40,969 nt of DNA, from NCBI GenBank assembly GCA_045590535.1, contig JAZNRE010000015.1, positions 1 to 40,969 of the forward strand, read 5' to 3'. The DNA is from UMGS755 sp045590535. GTDB taxonomy: Bacteria; Bacillota; Clostridia; UBA1381; UBA9506. The notes beneath the pieces were generated by a model. It did no database searches and was not told the origin of the DNA. It worked only from the letters and a program-made list of their open reading frames with translations. Below are positions 31,321-40,517 of this stretch, piece after piece (position 1 is the stretch's first letter; every line of letters starts with the position of its first letter). The position numbers and the translations under genes are program-made.

Positions 31321-32400
31321 TTAAAATTTCGCTGAATTAGCGTGAAGATATTTATTGACTAAAATAGCCACCTTAAAGATAACGGCATCGTCAAAATTGC
31401 GCAAGTCAAGACCGGTGAGCCGTTCAATTTTATCCAAACGGTAAACCAAGGTGTTACGATGCACAAACAGTTGCCGTGATGTTTCGCTCACATTCAGGTT
31501 GTTTTCAAAGAACTTATAAATGGTCTGAATGGTTTCATCATCTAACACATTTATGCTTTCTTTTTTGAAAATTTCATCTAAAAACAGTTCGCAGAGTTTG
31601 CTGGGCAACTGATAAATCAAGCGACCAATACCCAGGGTATCATAACTTAAAATATATTTGTCCCCTTCAAAAACGCGACCGATTTCCAAGGCAATCTGGG
31701 CTTCAGAATAAGAACGGGCAATATCGTTAATCGAATCGGTGGGTGTGCCCATGCCCACATAAATTTGAAGCATCAACTCTGAATTTACGGTTTCAACAAT
31801 GCTTCTGGCAATTTTAATCAGCATGTCCTGGGTGTAGTTTGTGGGCAGGGACTTAATTAGCACCACATTTAAGTTGTCAATGCCAATGACAAAGTCCTGG
31901 TCCGGAAACATGTTCTGCAGGATGTGCTGGGGCGACACTTCTGCCGGCTCCTGAAGCTGAACAATGTAAACAATGCGGGGGCTTTCTGTGTTAATCTGCA
32001 GTTCTTCTGAATGCAGAAAAATATCACCGGGAAGAACATTACCCAGCAAAACATTTTTTAAGTAATTGGTTTTATCGTATTTATCACCGCAATGAATCTG
32101 CAAATTTGAAAGACTGATTGCCAAAAGCGCACATTGCTTTTGCGCCTCCATGTCAGCACCCTGGATGTAGGCAACATAGTCCGCCATATTTCGCATTCCA
32201 AAGGAAACAAACGCATAATCAGACAGCACATAGGGTCTGCCATTGCTTACATGATTGGTTACAGCGTCATAAGCGATGTCTTCATGTATGGGAGCGCCCA
32301 CACTTGCAATGACGGTACCGGAATTATTCATTACGCCCATGCTTTTACCACATACGGTTTTCATCTGTTCAAGCACGGGTTGAAAAATTTGACCCAGCAT
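31321..32400 (-). CDS. CdaR/PucR-type transcriptional regulator
   Basis: The protein has 359 residues. The N-terminal part resembles the sugar-diacid-recognition domain of CdaR (GKSMGVMNNSGTVIASVGAP). A middle GGDEF-related region follows (about 165-260), then a C-terminal PucR-type helix-turn-helix (LNVSETSRQLFVHRNTLVYR, then LDKIERLTGLDLRN). Such proteins activate genes in response to small acids. Its place directly upstream of ftsEX recurs in Clostridia, so a link to envelope growth is possible; the ligand is unknown. GGAGG precedes the ATG. Confidence 0.88.
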   Translation of the reverse strand: MLGQIFQPVLEQMKTVCGKSMGVMNNSGTVIASVGAPIHEDIAYDAVTNHVSNGRPYVLSDYAFVSFGMRNMADYVAYIQGADMEAQKQCALLAISLSNLQIHCGDKYDKTNYLKNVLLGNVLPGDIFLHSEELQINTESPRIVYIVQLQEPAEVSPQHILQNMFPDQDFVIGIDNLNVVLIKSLPTNYTQDMLIKIARSIVETVNSELMLQIYVGMGTPTDSINDIARSYSEAQIALEIGRVFEGDKYILSYDTLGIGRLIYQLPSKLCELFLDEIFKKESINVLDDETIQTIYKFFENNLNVSETSRQLFVHRNTLVYRLDKIERLTGLDLRNFDDAVIFKVAILVNKYLHANSAKF

Positions 32401-32461
32401 TCTACATTCCTCCGTTCATTTAGTTAAGAATGACAATTTTTTAATGCATAAATTTTATAAT

Positions 32462-32490
32462 ATTATACACTTTTTTTCATAATTTTGCAA
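32462..32490 (-). promoter_or_regulatory. Promoter of the CdaR-like regulator-ftsEX operon
   Basis: On the minus strand TTGCAA (32490-32485), a 17-bp spacer and TATAAT (32467-32462). It is a near-consensus promoter in a very A/T-rich 282-bp gap that also holds an AACTATGG / CCATAGTT inverted repeat (32590-32597 / 32607-32614). Confidence 0.85.
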
Positions 32491-32633
32491 TAGTTTTTAC
32501 TATTATTTATAAAAAAATTTAGTTTTTTTATCAAAATTGGAAAAAAATTGTACATATTGACGAAAAATATAAAAAATTTCTTAAAAATAAACTATGGCAT
32601 TTTTATCCATAGTTAAAACAAAGTTGAGACATA

Positions 32634-32675
32634 AAAAGGCTGCAAAACCGTTATCCTATTAACCGTTTTGCAGCC
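32634..32675 (-). terminator. Terminator of ftsH
   Basis: On the minus strand GGCTGCAAAACGGTT and AACGGTTTTGCAGCC form a 15-bp stem with an 8-nt loop, followed by TTTTTAT. It ends the dnaB-tilS-hpt-ftsH transcription unit 8 nt after the ftsH stop codon. Confidence 0.92.
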
Positions 32676-32682
32676 ATGGCTT

Positions 32683-34608
32683 TTATTCAGTTATATTCTC
32701 TGTAGATTGTTCGGTTTGTTCCTCAACTGTGTCCGAAGTGTTTGCATCTGAAGCTTCTGTCGTTTCTTCTTCGGGTTTCTTGCCCAAAAACAGCGCTTCA
32801 AACTCTTCACCCGACAGTTTTTCTTTTTCAATGAGGGCCTCGGCTACACGCTCCAGTGCCTCACGGTGCTCTGTCAAAAGCGATTCGCAGGTCTTATACG
32901 CCTCGTCAACAATTTTTCTTACCTCGGCGTCAATTTCCGCAGCAACCTGCTCACTGTAATCACGAGTTTGCGCATAGCTCATGCCTAAGAAGACTTCGTT
33001 GTTGTCCGAGCCAAAGGTCATGGGGCCCAGCGCCTCGCTCATGCCGTATTTGGTAACCATCTCCCGGGCAATTTTGGTTGAACGCATAATGTCGTTCGAT
33101 GCACCGGTGCTGATATCATCTAAAACCAGTTTTTCCGCTGTGCGACCGCCTAAAAGAGCAACAATCTGGTCCAGCATATCCTGCTTGGAAACATAGTTTT
33201 TATCTTCTGAAGGCAGAGCCAGTGTATAACCACCGGCACGACCACGCTGAATGATAGAAATCTCATGAACCGGGTCACAATTAGGCATCAGTTTGTGCAT
33301 AATGGCGTGACCTGCCTCGTGATAGGCGACCAGCTTCTTCTCCTTATCAGTAATGGTTTTAGACCGCTTTTCAGGACCAGCAATAACTTTGATAATAGAG
33401 TTTTCAATATCCTCCATTTCAATTTGCTTTCTGCCCCGTTTTGCAGCTAGTAGCGCTGCCTCATTCATTAAATTTTCAAGGTCTGCCCCCGTAAAGCCGG
33501 AGGTGCCTTTTGCAATAACGCCCAAATCCACAGACTTAGCTAGCGGCTTACCCCGGGAATGAACTTTTAATACCTCTTCACGACCCTTCACATCCGGGTA
33601 ATTAACCACAATCTGACGGTCAAAACGACCAGGACGCAAAAGCGCTGGATCTAAAATATCGGGGCGGTTGGTTGCCGCAATAATGATAATGCCTTCATTG
33701 GCTCCAAAGCCGTCCATTTCAACTAACAACTGGTTTAATGTTTGCTCGCGCTCGTCATGTCCACCACCAAGACCTGCCCCACGATGACGACCCACAGCGT
33801 CAATTTCATCAATAAAGATAATGCTGGGTGCATTCTTTTTGGCGCGGTCAAACAAATCACGAACACGGGAGGCGCCAACACCCACAAACATTTCTACAAA
33901 ATCTGAACCGCTGATGCTGAAAAACGGTGCCTTTGCCTCACCGGCAATGGCTTTAGCCAGCAATGTTTTTCCGGTACCCGGAGGACCCACAAGCAAAACA
34001 CCCTTGGGGATTCTTGCACCCAGTTCAATAAACTTTGAAGAATCTTTTAAAAACTCAACGATCTCGGCAAGCTCTTCTTTTTCTTCGTCAGCGCCTGCCA
34101 CATCTTTAAAGGTTACATGGGTTTCGCCGCTTTGGCTCATGCGTGCATTGCTCTTACCAAAGGACATCACCTTGCCACCGCCGCCTTGGGACTGGCGCAT
34201 AAACACAAACCAGAAAAGAACAAAAATACCCACTGTTAAAAGTGTCGGTAAAAGGGAAAGCCACCAGGGCATTTCCTGGGGAGCCGGTGTGTCTACCGTC
34301 AGTTTTCCCTCATCAATTTGCTGTCGTATGTCCTCACCTGCATCTTCATATAAAATGAAAATGGAGGCTATGTCTGAAACGCGTTTATTTTCATTGGGAT
34401 ATTCCGCTTCAACCCCACGAAGTGTAATGGTGGCTGTTCTGTCCGTCAAAACAAGCTCAGATACATTACCCGCCTTAATGTAAGACAGCAAATCGGAATA
34501 ACGAATGCTTTTGATGCCCGGCTCATAATTAAACACGGTGAACATGATGAACACAATGGCAAAAAGCAAAATATAAAAACCGATGCCACCGAAATATCTT
34601 TTTTTCAA
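32683..34608 (-). CDS. ftsH: ATP-dependent zinc metalloprotease FtsH
   Basis: This membrane-bound AAA+ protease degrades misfolded membrane proteins and regulators. In about 641 residues there are two N-terminal membrane segments (about 8-26 and 119-137) around an extracytoplasmic domain. Walker A is GPPGTGKT (about 208-215), Walker B IIFIDEIDAVGR, SRH region ATNRPDILDPALLRPGRFD, zinc site HEAGH and the third ligand in LDDISTGASND. The C-terminus is Glu/Thr-rich. I chose TTG at 34608 because AAGGGG lies 7 nt upstream; the GTG at 34617 overlaps that site. Confidence 0.95.
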   Translation of the reverse strand: MKKRYFGGIGFYILLFAIVFIMFTVFNYEPGIKSIRYSDLLSYIKAGNVSELVLTDRTATITLRGVEAEYPNENKRVSDIASIFILYEDAGEDIRQQIDEGKLTVDTPAPQEMPWWLSLLPTLLTVGIFVLFWFVFMRQSQGGGGKVMSFGKSNARMSQSGETHVTFKDVAGADEEKEELAEIVEFLKDSSKFIELGARIPKGVLLVGPPGTGKTLLAKAIAGEAKAPFFSISGSDFVEMFVGVGASRVRDLFDRAKKNAPSIIFIDEIDAVGRHRGAGLGGGHDEREQTLNQLLVEMDGFGANEGIIIIAATNRPDILDPALLRPGRFDRQIVVNYPDVKGREEVLKVHSRGKPLAKSVDLGVIAKGTSGFTGADLENLMNEAALLAAKRGRKQIEMEDIENSIIKVIAGPEKRSKTITDKEKKLVAYHEAGHAIMHKLMPNCDPVHEISIIQRGRAGGYTLALPSEDKNYVSKQDMLDQIVALLGGRTAEKLVLDDISTGASNDIMRSTKIAREMVTKYGMSEALGPMTFGSDNNEVFLGMSYAQTRDYSEQVAAEIDAEVRKIVDEAYKTCESLLTEHREALERVAEALIEKEKLSGEEFEALFLGKKPEEETTEASDANTSDTVEEQTEQSTENITE

Positions 34609-34652
34609 ACGAGTCACCCCTTAACTCAACAATTGTAATTTGAATAGAGTTT

Positions 34653-34681
34653 AGTTTAACACAAAACTATGAAAATTACAA
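34653..34681 (-). promoter_or_regulatory. ftsH promoter
   Basis: On the minus strand TTGTAA (34681-34676), a 17-bp spacer and TAAACT (34658-34653), in the 111-bp gap between hpt and ftsH. It allows ftsH to be expressed apart from tilS-hpt. Confidence 0.65.
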
Positions 34682-34719
34682 GGAATATTTAAAAACTTTA
34701 CTTTCTATTCATTTTTTCT

Positions 34720-35268
34720 TCATTTTTCATAAACACTGCGTCTTAAAATACCTATGTATGGCAGCTGACGATATTGCTCGTTATAGTCAAGACCATAACC
34801 AACAACAAACTCATCCGGAATGGTAAAGCCCACAAAATCGGCATGAACCGGTTTTGTGCGGCGATCCGGTTTATCCAAAAGACAACAGAGCCGCAAGGAT
34901 TTTGGATTGCGCGCCTCAAGCTGCTGAAAAAGAGCATGCAAGGTGTTGCCTGTGTCTAAAATATCTTCAATCACCACCACATGTTTACCGGCAATATCGG
35001 TTGACAGGTCTTTGTTAATGCGCACACTGCCACCGGATACAGCACCGCAACCATAGCTTGATACACACATAAAATCATATACAACAGGAAAAGATACCGC
35101 ACGAGCCAAATCGCCAAAAAAAGCTACACTACCTTTTAAAATGCAAACAAATACCACTTCTTCACCCTGGTAAAATTTGTCCATTTCTTTTGCCATTTCT
35201 TGAACTTTTTGGCTAATCTCTTCTTTAGTCAGCAAGACTCTTTCCACATTATCTTCCAGTCGTTTCAT
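34720..35268 (-). CDS. hpt: Hypoxanthine phosphoribosyltransferase
   Basis: Hpt salvages hypoxanthine and guanine to IMP and GMP. The protein has about 182 residues from MKRLEDNVERVLLTKEEIS; this start has TAGGAG correctly spaced, and longer frames run inside tilS. Motifs are VCILKGSVAFFGDLAR, SSYGCGAVSGG (flexible loop), the PRPP loop VVIEDILDTGNTL and DFVGFTIPDEFVVGYGLDYN. It overlaps tilS by 20 nt, in the conserved tilS-hpt-ftsH cluster. Confidence 0.95.
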   Translation of the reverse strand: MKRLEDNVERVLLTKEEISQKVQEMAKEMDKFYQGEEVVFVCILKGSVAFFGDLARAVSFPVVYDFMCVSSYGCGAVSGGSVRINKDLSTDIAGKHVVVIEDILDTGNTLHALFQQLEARNPKSLRLCCLLDKPDRRTKPVHADFVGFTIPDEFVVGYGLDYNEQYRQLPYIGILRRSVYEK

Positions 35269-36643
35269 TTGCTTCACTCCTAATGTAACGAATGCATAAG
35301 GCATCCTCTTTATCTTTTGTTGCCGCATAGCGTGCATCCTGACGCATGCCTGCAATCCATAAAATTTCATGTTCTGTACATAAAATTGGAATAAAATCCC
35401 GCATAAAACGGGGAATTTTGCAATCGACAAAATAATCCTGCAGGCTTTTTTTGCCTGCCATACCTAAGGGATAAAAATAATCACCGGGGCGGCGTGACCG
35501 CACAAACAACTGTTTATCTTTAAGCTTCGACAGTTCAAGATAAATTGTGTCTTTCGGCACTTTTGCCGGCACCTTTGTCACTTGAGAAAAAAACAATTTT
35601 CCGCCTGTTTCCTGCACCTCTTGGGTGCCAAACGGCTTAACCAGACGGCAAAAAGGCTTGGCTTCCTCTTCTTTTCGGATATATAAACGGCCATTATAAA
35701 CCTGTGCAAGTACATTTTTGGCTAATGAAACCTGCCCTTTTTTTTGCTGTAAAATCGCTTCGGTTTCGCGCACAGCCTGTGCTCCGGTTTCTCTTTCTCC
35801 GGCAATTTCTGCAATGACACGGTGCAACAGCTGGCTGACGATAAACGGTGGCTCCTTTAAGAGCTCATCGCAAGAAAAGCCATAACCACCCATAACAACC
35901 TCGGTAAGTTGCAAAAATCGTTTGTTTACCTCATCTTCAACATAAGCTGCGCAATCTTTATATCGCTTAATTTGCTCACGAAATGTATGTTGGAAATTGG
36001 GATTAAATTGCTGTTTAATAAAAGGGATTAACTGATGACGAACCCGGTTGCGGGTAAATTCCACATGAGCATTTGTGCTGTCAGTTCGATACGCCAGCTG
36101 ATTTTCGCTCATATAGCCTTCAATTTCAGCACGACTTACATCTAAAAACGGACGAATCACTTCTCCGTTTTGATAAGGAATACCAGCTAAACCAAGGGGG
36201 CCTGTGCCGCGAATTAACCGCATTAAAACCGTTTCGGCGTTGTCGTCGCCATGGTGTGCCGTGGCAATTTTGGTCATTCCCTTTTCTTGCAAGAGGGAAC
36301 GAAAAAAACCATACCGCACCAATCGGCCGCCTTCTTCAAGACCCATGTGCCCTTCCTCTGAAAAAGCACGAACATCGCAATGGTGTATAAACAAAGGCAC
36401 GGAAAGCCGGTTGCACAAATCCTGCACAAAGGCTTCATCATCCTCTGACTCTTCCCCGCGCAAGCCATGATTCACATGGGCTGCATAAACAGAAAATTCC
36501 ATTTCATCAGCAAGAGCCAGCAAGATATGGAAAAGGCAGACAGAATCTGCCCCGCCGGATAAAGCGACCAGCACCTTATCGCCCTTTTCAATCAGATTGT
36601 GTGCTATAATGGTGCTGCGCACCTTGTTACATAAATCACTCAT
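35249..36643 (-). CDS. tilS: tRNA(Ile)-lysidine synthase
   Basis: TilS converts C34 of tRNA-Ile(CAU) to lysidine. The 464-residue protein has the PP-loop ALSGGADSVCLFHILL (about 28-43), HVNHGLRGEESEDDE, ATAHHGDDNAETVLMRLIRG and a TilS C-terminal domain with RSRRPGDYFYPLGMAGKKSL and LQDYFVDCKIPRFMRDF. It overlaps dnaB by 8 nt. The fusion with hpt seen in some bacteria is not present; the genes are separate. Confidence 0.96.
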   Translation of the reverse strand: MSDLCNKVRSTIIAHNLIEKGDKVLVALSGGADSVCLFHILLALADEMEFSVYAAHVNHGLRGEESEDDEAFVQDLCNRLSVPLFIHHCDVRAFSEEGHMGLEEGGRLVRYGFFRSLLQEKGMTKIATAHHGDDNAETVLMRLIRGTGPLGLAGIPYQNGEVIRPFLDVSRAEIEGYMSENQLAYRTDSTNAHVEFTRNRVRHQLIPFIKQQFNPNFQHTFREQIKRYKDCAAYVEDEVNKRFLQLTEVVMGGYGFSCDELLKEPPFIVSQLLHRVIAEIAGERETGAQAVRETEAILQQKKGQVSLAKNVLAQVYNGRLYIRKEEEAKPFCRLVKPFGTQEVQETGGKLFFSQVTKVPAKVPKDTIYLELSKLKDKQLFVRSRRPGDYFYPLGMAGKKSLQDYFVDCKIPRFMRDFIPILCTEHEILWIAGMRQDARYAATKDKEDALCIRYIRSEANETTGR

Positions 36644-37967
36644 GGTTTTTATCCAAATTCATAAAGCGGGTATACTGCCCCGCCCAGAACATTTCAACAG
36701 TGCCTGTTGAGCCGTTTCTGTGCTTAGCAACAATACACTCTGCCACATTTTTCTTTTCGGTATCGGGATTATACACATCGTCACGATATAAAAACATAAC
36801 AATGTCTGCATCCTGCTCAATGGCACCGGATTCACGCAGGTCGCTGAGCATCGGTCTGTGCTCAGAGCGCTGTTCCGGCGCACGAGACAGCTGCGACAAG
36901 GCAACAATGGGCACATCAAGCTCTTTTGCAAGAATTTTCAAAGAGCGGGAAATGTCTGAAATTTCTTGCTGACGGCTTTCAGCACGGGTGCCCTGCATCA
37001 GCTGCAGATAGTCAATGACAATTAAGCCTAAATTCTTTTCAAGCTTAAGGCGACGGCACTTAGCACGAATGTCACTGATCGTAACATTGGTGGAATCGTT
37101 AATGTAAATGGGTGCCTGCCCTAATTCCGATAATGACACGGCAATTTTTTCCCAGTCTTCATCCGTCAGCTCACCGGTTCTTAAATGGTTACTGTCAATT
37201 AACATTTCAGAGCTGATGATACGGGAAACAAGCTGCACGCTTGACATTTCAAGGCTGAAAATAGCCACCGGCACTTTTCCGTGAACTGCTGCATGTGTGG
37301 CAATGTTTAACGCAAAGCTTGTTTTACCCATTGAAGGACGGGCAGCAATTAAAATAAAGTCTGAATTTTGCAATCCAAACAGCATTTTGTCTAATTCTTT
37401 AATGCCGGTGGGAGCACCGGTGAGTTTGCCATGGTTGCGATAGATTTCTTCTAAAGAAGCATGGGTTTGTAAAAGCACATCTTTAATATGCACAATGCCA
37501 CGCTGTTTCTGATTTTCTAAAACATCGAAAATCAGGCGTCCTGCCTCATCAGCAATGTTTTTGGACGCAGCACCGGGGGCATAGCCCAAATCCATAATAT
37601 CCCCAGATGCATGAATCAGGCGACGAAGCAATGCCTTATCCTGCACAATATCAATATATTGCTTTAAATTAGCCGTTGTGGGCAGAGTTGAGGCTAAATA
37701 AGCCAAATATTCCACACCACCAACAGCTGCCAATTGTTCCTGCATGGTCAGTTCTTCTGACACCGTAACCAAGTCCACAGGAACATCACGATTAAACAGT
37801 GCCTGCATGGCCGCAAACACCAATCGGTTGGCTTCAATATAAAAATCCTTGTCTGTTAAGCTCTCAAACACCTGTGTGACGCATTCAGCGTCAATCAGCA
37901 TGGCACCCAAAATGGATTGCTCTGCTTCTTTGTGATGGGGCATAACCTTTGGTACATTGTTCTCCAT
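36636..37967 (-). CDS. dnaB: Replicative DNA helicase DnaB (DnaC)
   Basis: This hexameric fork helicase has 443 residues. The N-terminal domain contains PHHKEAEQSILGAML. The RecA-like motor has Walker A AARPSMGKTSFALNIA, FSLEMSSVQLVSRI, DYLQLMQG (Walker B) and ALSQLSRAPEQR, and ends with the KHRNGSTGTVEMFW motif. No intein or insertion is seen. It follows rplI by 27 nt, as in many Firmicutes. Confidence 0.97.
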   Translation of the reverse strand: MENNVPKVMPHHKEAEQSILGAMLIDAECVTQVFESLTDKDFYIEANRLVFAAMQALFNRDVPVDLVTVSEELTMQEQLAAVGGVEYLAYLASTLPTTANLKQYIDIVQDKALLRRLIHASGDIMDLGYAPGAASKNIADEAGRLIFDVLENQKQRGIVHIKDVLLQTHASLEEIYRNHGKLTGAPTGIKELDKMLFGLQNSDFILIAARPSMGKTSFALNIATHAAVHGKVPVAIFSLEMSSVQLVSRIISSEMLIDSNHLRTGELTDEDWEKIAVSLSELGQAPIYINDSTNVTISDIRAKCRRLKLEKNLGLIVIDYLQLMQGTRAESRQQEISDISRSLKILAKELDVPIVALSQLSRAPEQRSEHRPMLSDLRESGAIEQDADIVMFLYRDDVYNPDTEKKNVAECIVAKHRNGSTGTVEMFWAGQYTRFMNLDKNHE

Positions 37968-37994
37968 GGCCGTTCCTTCCTAAAAGGGCAGATG

Positions 37995-38444
37995 TTAGTT
38001 TTGGGCCTTCACTCTGACCTTTATTTCTGCAGTAATTTCGGGATATACTTTAACGGTAACCTTTGTATCGCCTAATTCTTTAATGCCGTCAGGAAGCTGT
38101 ATTTTTTTCTTATCAACTACCAAATGACATTGCATTTTCAGCTCTTCTGCCACATCTTTAGCTGTAATGGAGCCAAACAGCTTGCCGTTTTCACCAGCTT
38201 TGGCTGTAAAGCTCACCACGGCTTCATTCAGCTTGCCTGCCAGCTGAAGCGCCTGCTGTCTTTCTTGTTCTTTATGAAAGGCTGCCGCACTTTTTTTGCT
38301 TTCCATTTCACCAATGGCACTTTTATCGGCCACAATAGCCAAGCCCTTTGGCAGCAAAAAGTTGCGGGCATACCCATCCGACGCATTCACTAAATCGCCT
38401 TTTTTTCCATGGCCTTTAACATCGGCCGTTAAAATGACTTTCAC
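37995..38444 (-). CDS. rplI: 50S ribosomal protein L9
   Basis: The 149-residue protein has the L9 signature (KVILTADVKGHGKKGDLVN, then SDGYARNFLLPKGLA), a long connecting helix and a C-terminal RNA-binding domain. The start is GTG with AGGAG 8 nt upstream. It lies between gdpP and dnaB, and a compact hairpin occupies the gap after gdpP. Confidence 0.97.
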   Translation of the reverse strand: MKVILTADVKGHGKKGDLVNASDGYARNFLLPKGLAIVADKSAIGEMESKKSAAAFHKEQERQQALQLAGKLNEAVVSFTAKAGENGKLFGSITAKDVAEELKMQCHLVVDKKKIQLPDGIKELGDTKVTVKVYPEITAEIKVRVKAQN

Positions 38445-38475
38445 TGTAATCTCTCCTTACTTTTGCGCTGTATCG

Positions 38476-38496
38476 TAAAGGTGCACCGCACCTTTA
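38476..38496 (-). promoter_or_regulatory. Hairpin between gdpP and rplI
   Basis: TAAAGGTGC and GCACCTTTA form a perfect 9-bp stem with a 3-nt loop, directly after the gdpP stop and about 32 nt before the rplI start. There is no T run, so it is more likely a processing or mRNA-stability element than a terminator. Confidence 0.5.
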
Positions 38497-38499
38497 TCA

Positions 38500-40491
38500 T
38501 CAGTTAACAGTTTCTAAATAATACTCATCAATTGCCTGGCAAAGTCTTTCTTTGCCTTCTTCAATGGTGATGCCCTCAAGCTGTGCTCCGGCAATGGTCA
38601 TGTGTCCACCGCCACCCAGCTTTTCTAAAATCACCTGCACATTAATGCCGCCCAAAGAGCGACCGCTGATGTTAATGCCGTTTTCGGTAAGGCATAACAC
38701 AAAGGATGCAGTGATGCCCTTAATGTTTAAAAGCTCATCAGCCGCCTGGGCAATGGTTACATGAATATCCTTCTCCACTTCGTTATAAGTGCTCACGGCA
38801 ATGTGGTCACGGATAATCTCGGCGTCTTTAATAATTGTAGCACGCTTAATGTATGAAGTTAAATCCTGCTGAAACATCGTCTTAATAGCAACAGTATCCA
38901 CACCCTGTTTACGCAGAAAAGACGCTGCCTCAAAGGTTCTTACGCCGGTTTTAAAGGTAAAGTTTTTTGTGTCAACCACCAAGCCTGCATAAAGACATTC
39001 GGCCTCTAACTTGCTTAAGGATAACTTTTGCGGTGAATATTGCAAAATCTCTGTCAGCATTTCACAGGCAGAAGAAGCATAGGGTTCATGATAAATCAAA
39101 GCCGTGTTTTCAATAAAGTCTGTACCACGGCGGTGATGGTCCACCACCACAATCTGCCCTGCTTTTTTAAGCAACGCCGGCGCATCCAACAAGCCGGGTT
39201 TGTGGGTATCCACAACAACAAGCAAGGTTGTGGCGTCAATGCGGGACGCTGCTTGCTGTGCATTGATGAACAAGCCGGCATATTCTTCAACATGCTCCAT
39301 GCGTTCTAATAAGTTTTTAACTGTCTGGTCATAGCTTTCAAGAAGAATGTGAACGGTTTTTTCCTGCATGCGACACATGCGATAAACGCCAAAAGCTGCA
39401 CCCAAAGAATCGGCATCGGCCACCTTGTGTCCCATGATAACAATATTTTCTGCATTTTTAATCAATCCGGTTAAAGCGTTGCTGACAACACGGGCTTTTA
39501 CACGGGTGCTCTTTTCATACTCTTTGCTGGTTCCGCCATAGAAGCTGAATTGTTCGTTATCTTTAATAACCGCCTGGTCACCACCACGACCCAGGGCCAT
39601 GTTAATGGCGTTTTTGGCAAACTCATCATTTTCAGCAATATCCTTGCCGCAAACACCAATACCAATACTAACACTGGCCGGCAGCGTATTGCCCTCGGAT
39701 ATTTCACGAATTTTATTTAAAATATCAAACTTACTCTTGATGATGCCTTCTAAACGGTGATGTTCAAATATAACGCTGTATTTATCTTTTTCATATTTGG
39801 TTAAAACACCGCCGTTTTCTGTTGCCCAATCGTTGATGTGCTTATATAACTGTCCTTGCAGCTGCGGCACATCACTGGTGCTGACGGATTCCATAAGTTC
39901 ATCATAGTTATCAACAAAAATCAGACAAGCAAAGGTTTTTTCATCCTCATATTTTTGCCGATACACCGCATATTCTGTAATTTCATCAAAGTATAAAATA
40001 ACAATGCTGTTTTTTTCTTCAGATTGCGGGCGGCTGCCAAAAACACGAAAAACCCGTTCTTCGTAGGTCACTGTCATTTGCACGGGACCTGCTCCACTAG
40101 CAAAAAGTGACTCGGGTGACATAGCCGGGATTAAAGACGATATCTCTTTATCGTATAAGGCCTGTTCGTTAAAAATATCATTAAATGGCTCGTTATACCA
40201 TTTAATTTTACCATTTAAATCAATTAACAAAGTAGGCAACGGAAAATGCATAAGTGCATTTTGTGTTGCCGAGCCAATGTGCAGCGTCATTTTTTCAAAC
40301 ATGTCTGAAATTTTCTTTTCTGCATGTCTTTTGTAGAGATAGTTAACGATGCAAAGCAATATACCCAGCAAAAATTCAGCTACAGCTAAATATTGATTAA
40401 ACCAAAAGGTAACAACGCTCAAAATAAAAATAACAACAAGGTAAAATCCGCCGGTTACATAATAAAATCCTGTTTTGCGGTTGGCATCCAT
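38500..40491 (-). CDS. gdpP: Cyclic-di-AMP phosphodiesterase GdpP (DHH family)
   Basis: The protein has about 663 residues from MDANRKTGFYYVTGG; GGGAGG is well placed for this ATG. Two N-terminal membrane segments (about 10-55) are followed by a PAS-like domain (about 80-160) and a degenerate GGDEF domain (about 170-300). The DHH phosphoesterase has DADSLGAAFG, VVVDTHKPG and VVDHHRRG, with a DHHA1 domain ending GGGGHMTIAGAQ. It hydrolyses c-di-AMP to control potassium and wall homeostasis. Gene order yybS-gdpP-rplI-dnaB is conserved in Firmicutes. Confidence 0.95.
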   Translation of the reverse strand: MDANRKTGFYYVTGGFYLVVIFILSVVTFWFNQYLAVAEFLLGILLCIVNYLYKRHAEKKISDMFEKMTLHIGSATQNALMHFPLPTLLIDLNGKIKWYNEPFNDIFNEQALYDKEISSLIPAMSPESLFASGAGPVQMTVTYEERVFRVFGSRPQSEEKNSIVILYFDEITEYAVYRQKYEDEKTFACLIFVDNYDELMESVSTSDVPQLQGQLYKHINDWATENGGVLTKYEKDKYSVIFEHHRLEGIIKSKFDILNKIREISEGNTLPASVSIGIGVCGKDIAENDEFAKNAINMALGRGGDQAVIKDNEQFSFYGGTSKEYEKSTRVKARVVSNALTGLIKNAENIVIMGHKVADADSLGAAFGVYRMCRMQEKTVHILLESYDQTVKNLLERMEHVEEYAGLFINAQQAASRIDATTLLVVVDTHKPGLLDAPALLKKAGQIVVVDHHRRGTDFIENTALIYHEPYASSACEMLTEILQYSPQKLSLSKLEAECLYAGLVVDTKNFTFKTGVRTFEAASFLRKQGVDTVAIKTMFQQDLTSYIKRATIIKDAEIIRDHIAVSTYNEVEKDIHVTIAQAADELLNIKGITASFVLCLTENGINISGRSLGGINVQVILEKLGGGGHMTIAGAQLEGITIEEGKERLCQAIDEYYLETVN

Positions 40492-40517
40492 TTCATTACC
40501 TCCCATCAGTCGTAAAA

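Noticed and set aside
32590..32614. Inverted repeat AACTATGG / CCATAGTT as a terminator
   Set aside because: No T run follows on either strand, and a far stronger terminator lies at 32638-32675; it remains an unexplained palindrome upstream of the regulator promoter.
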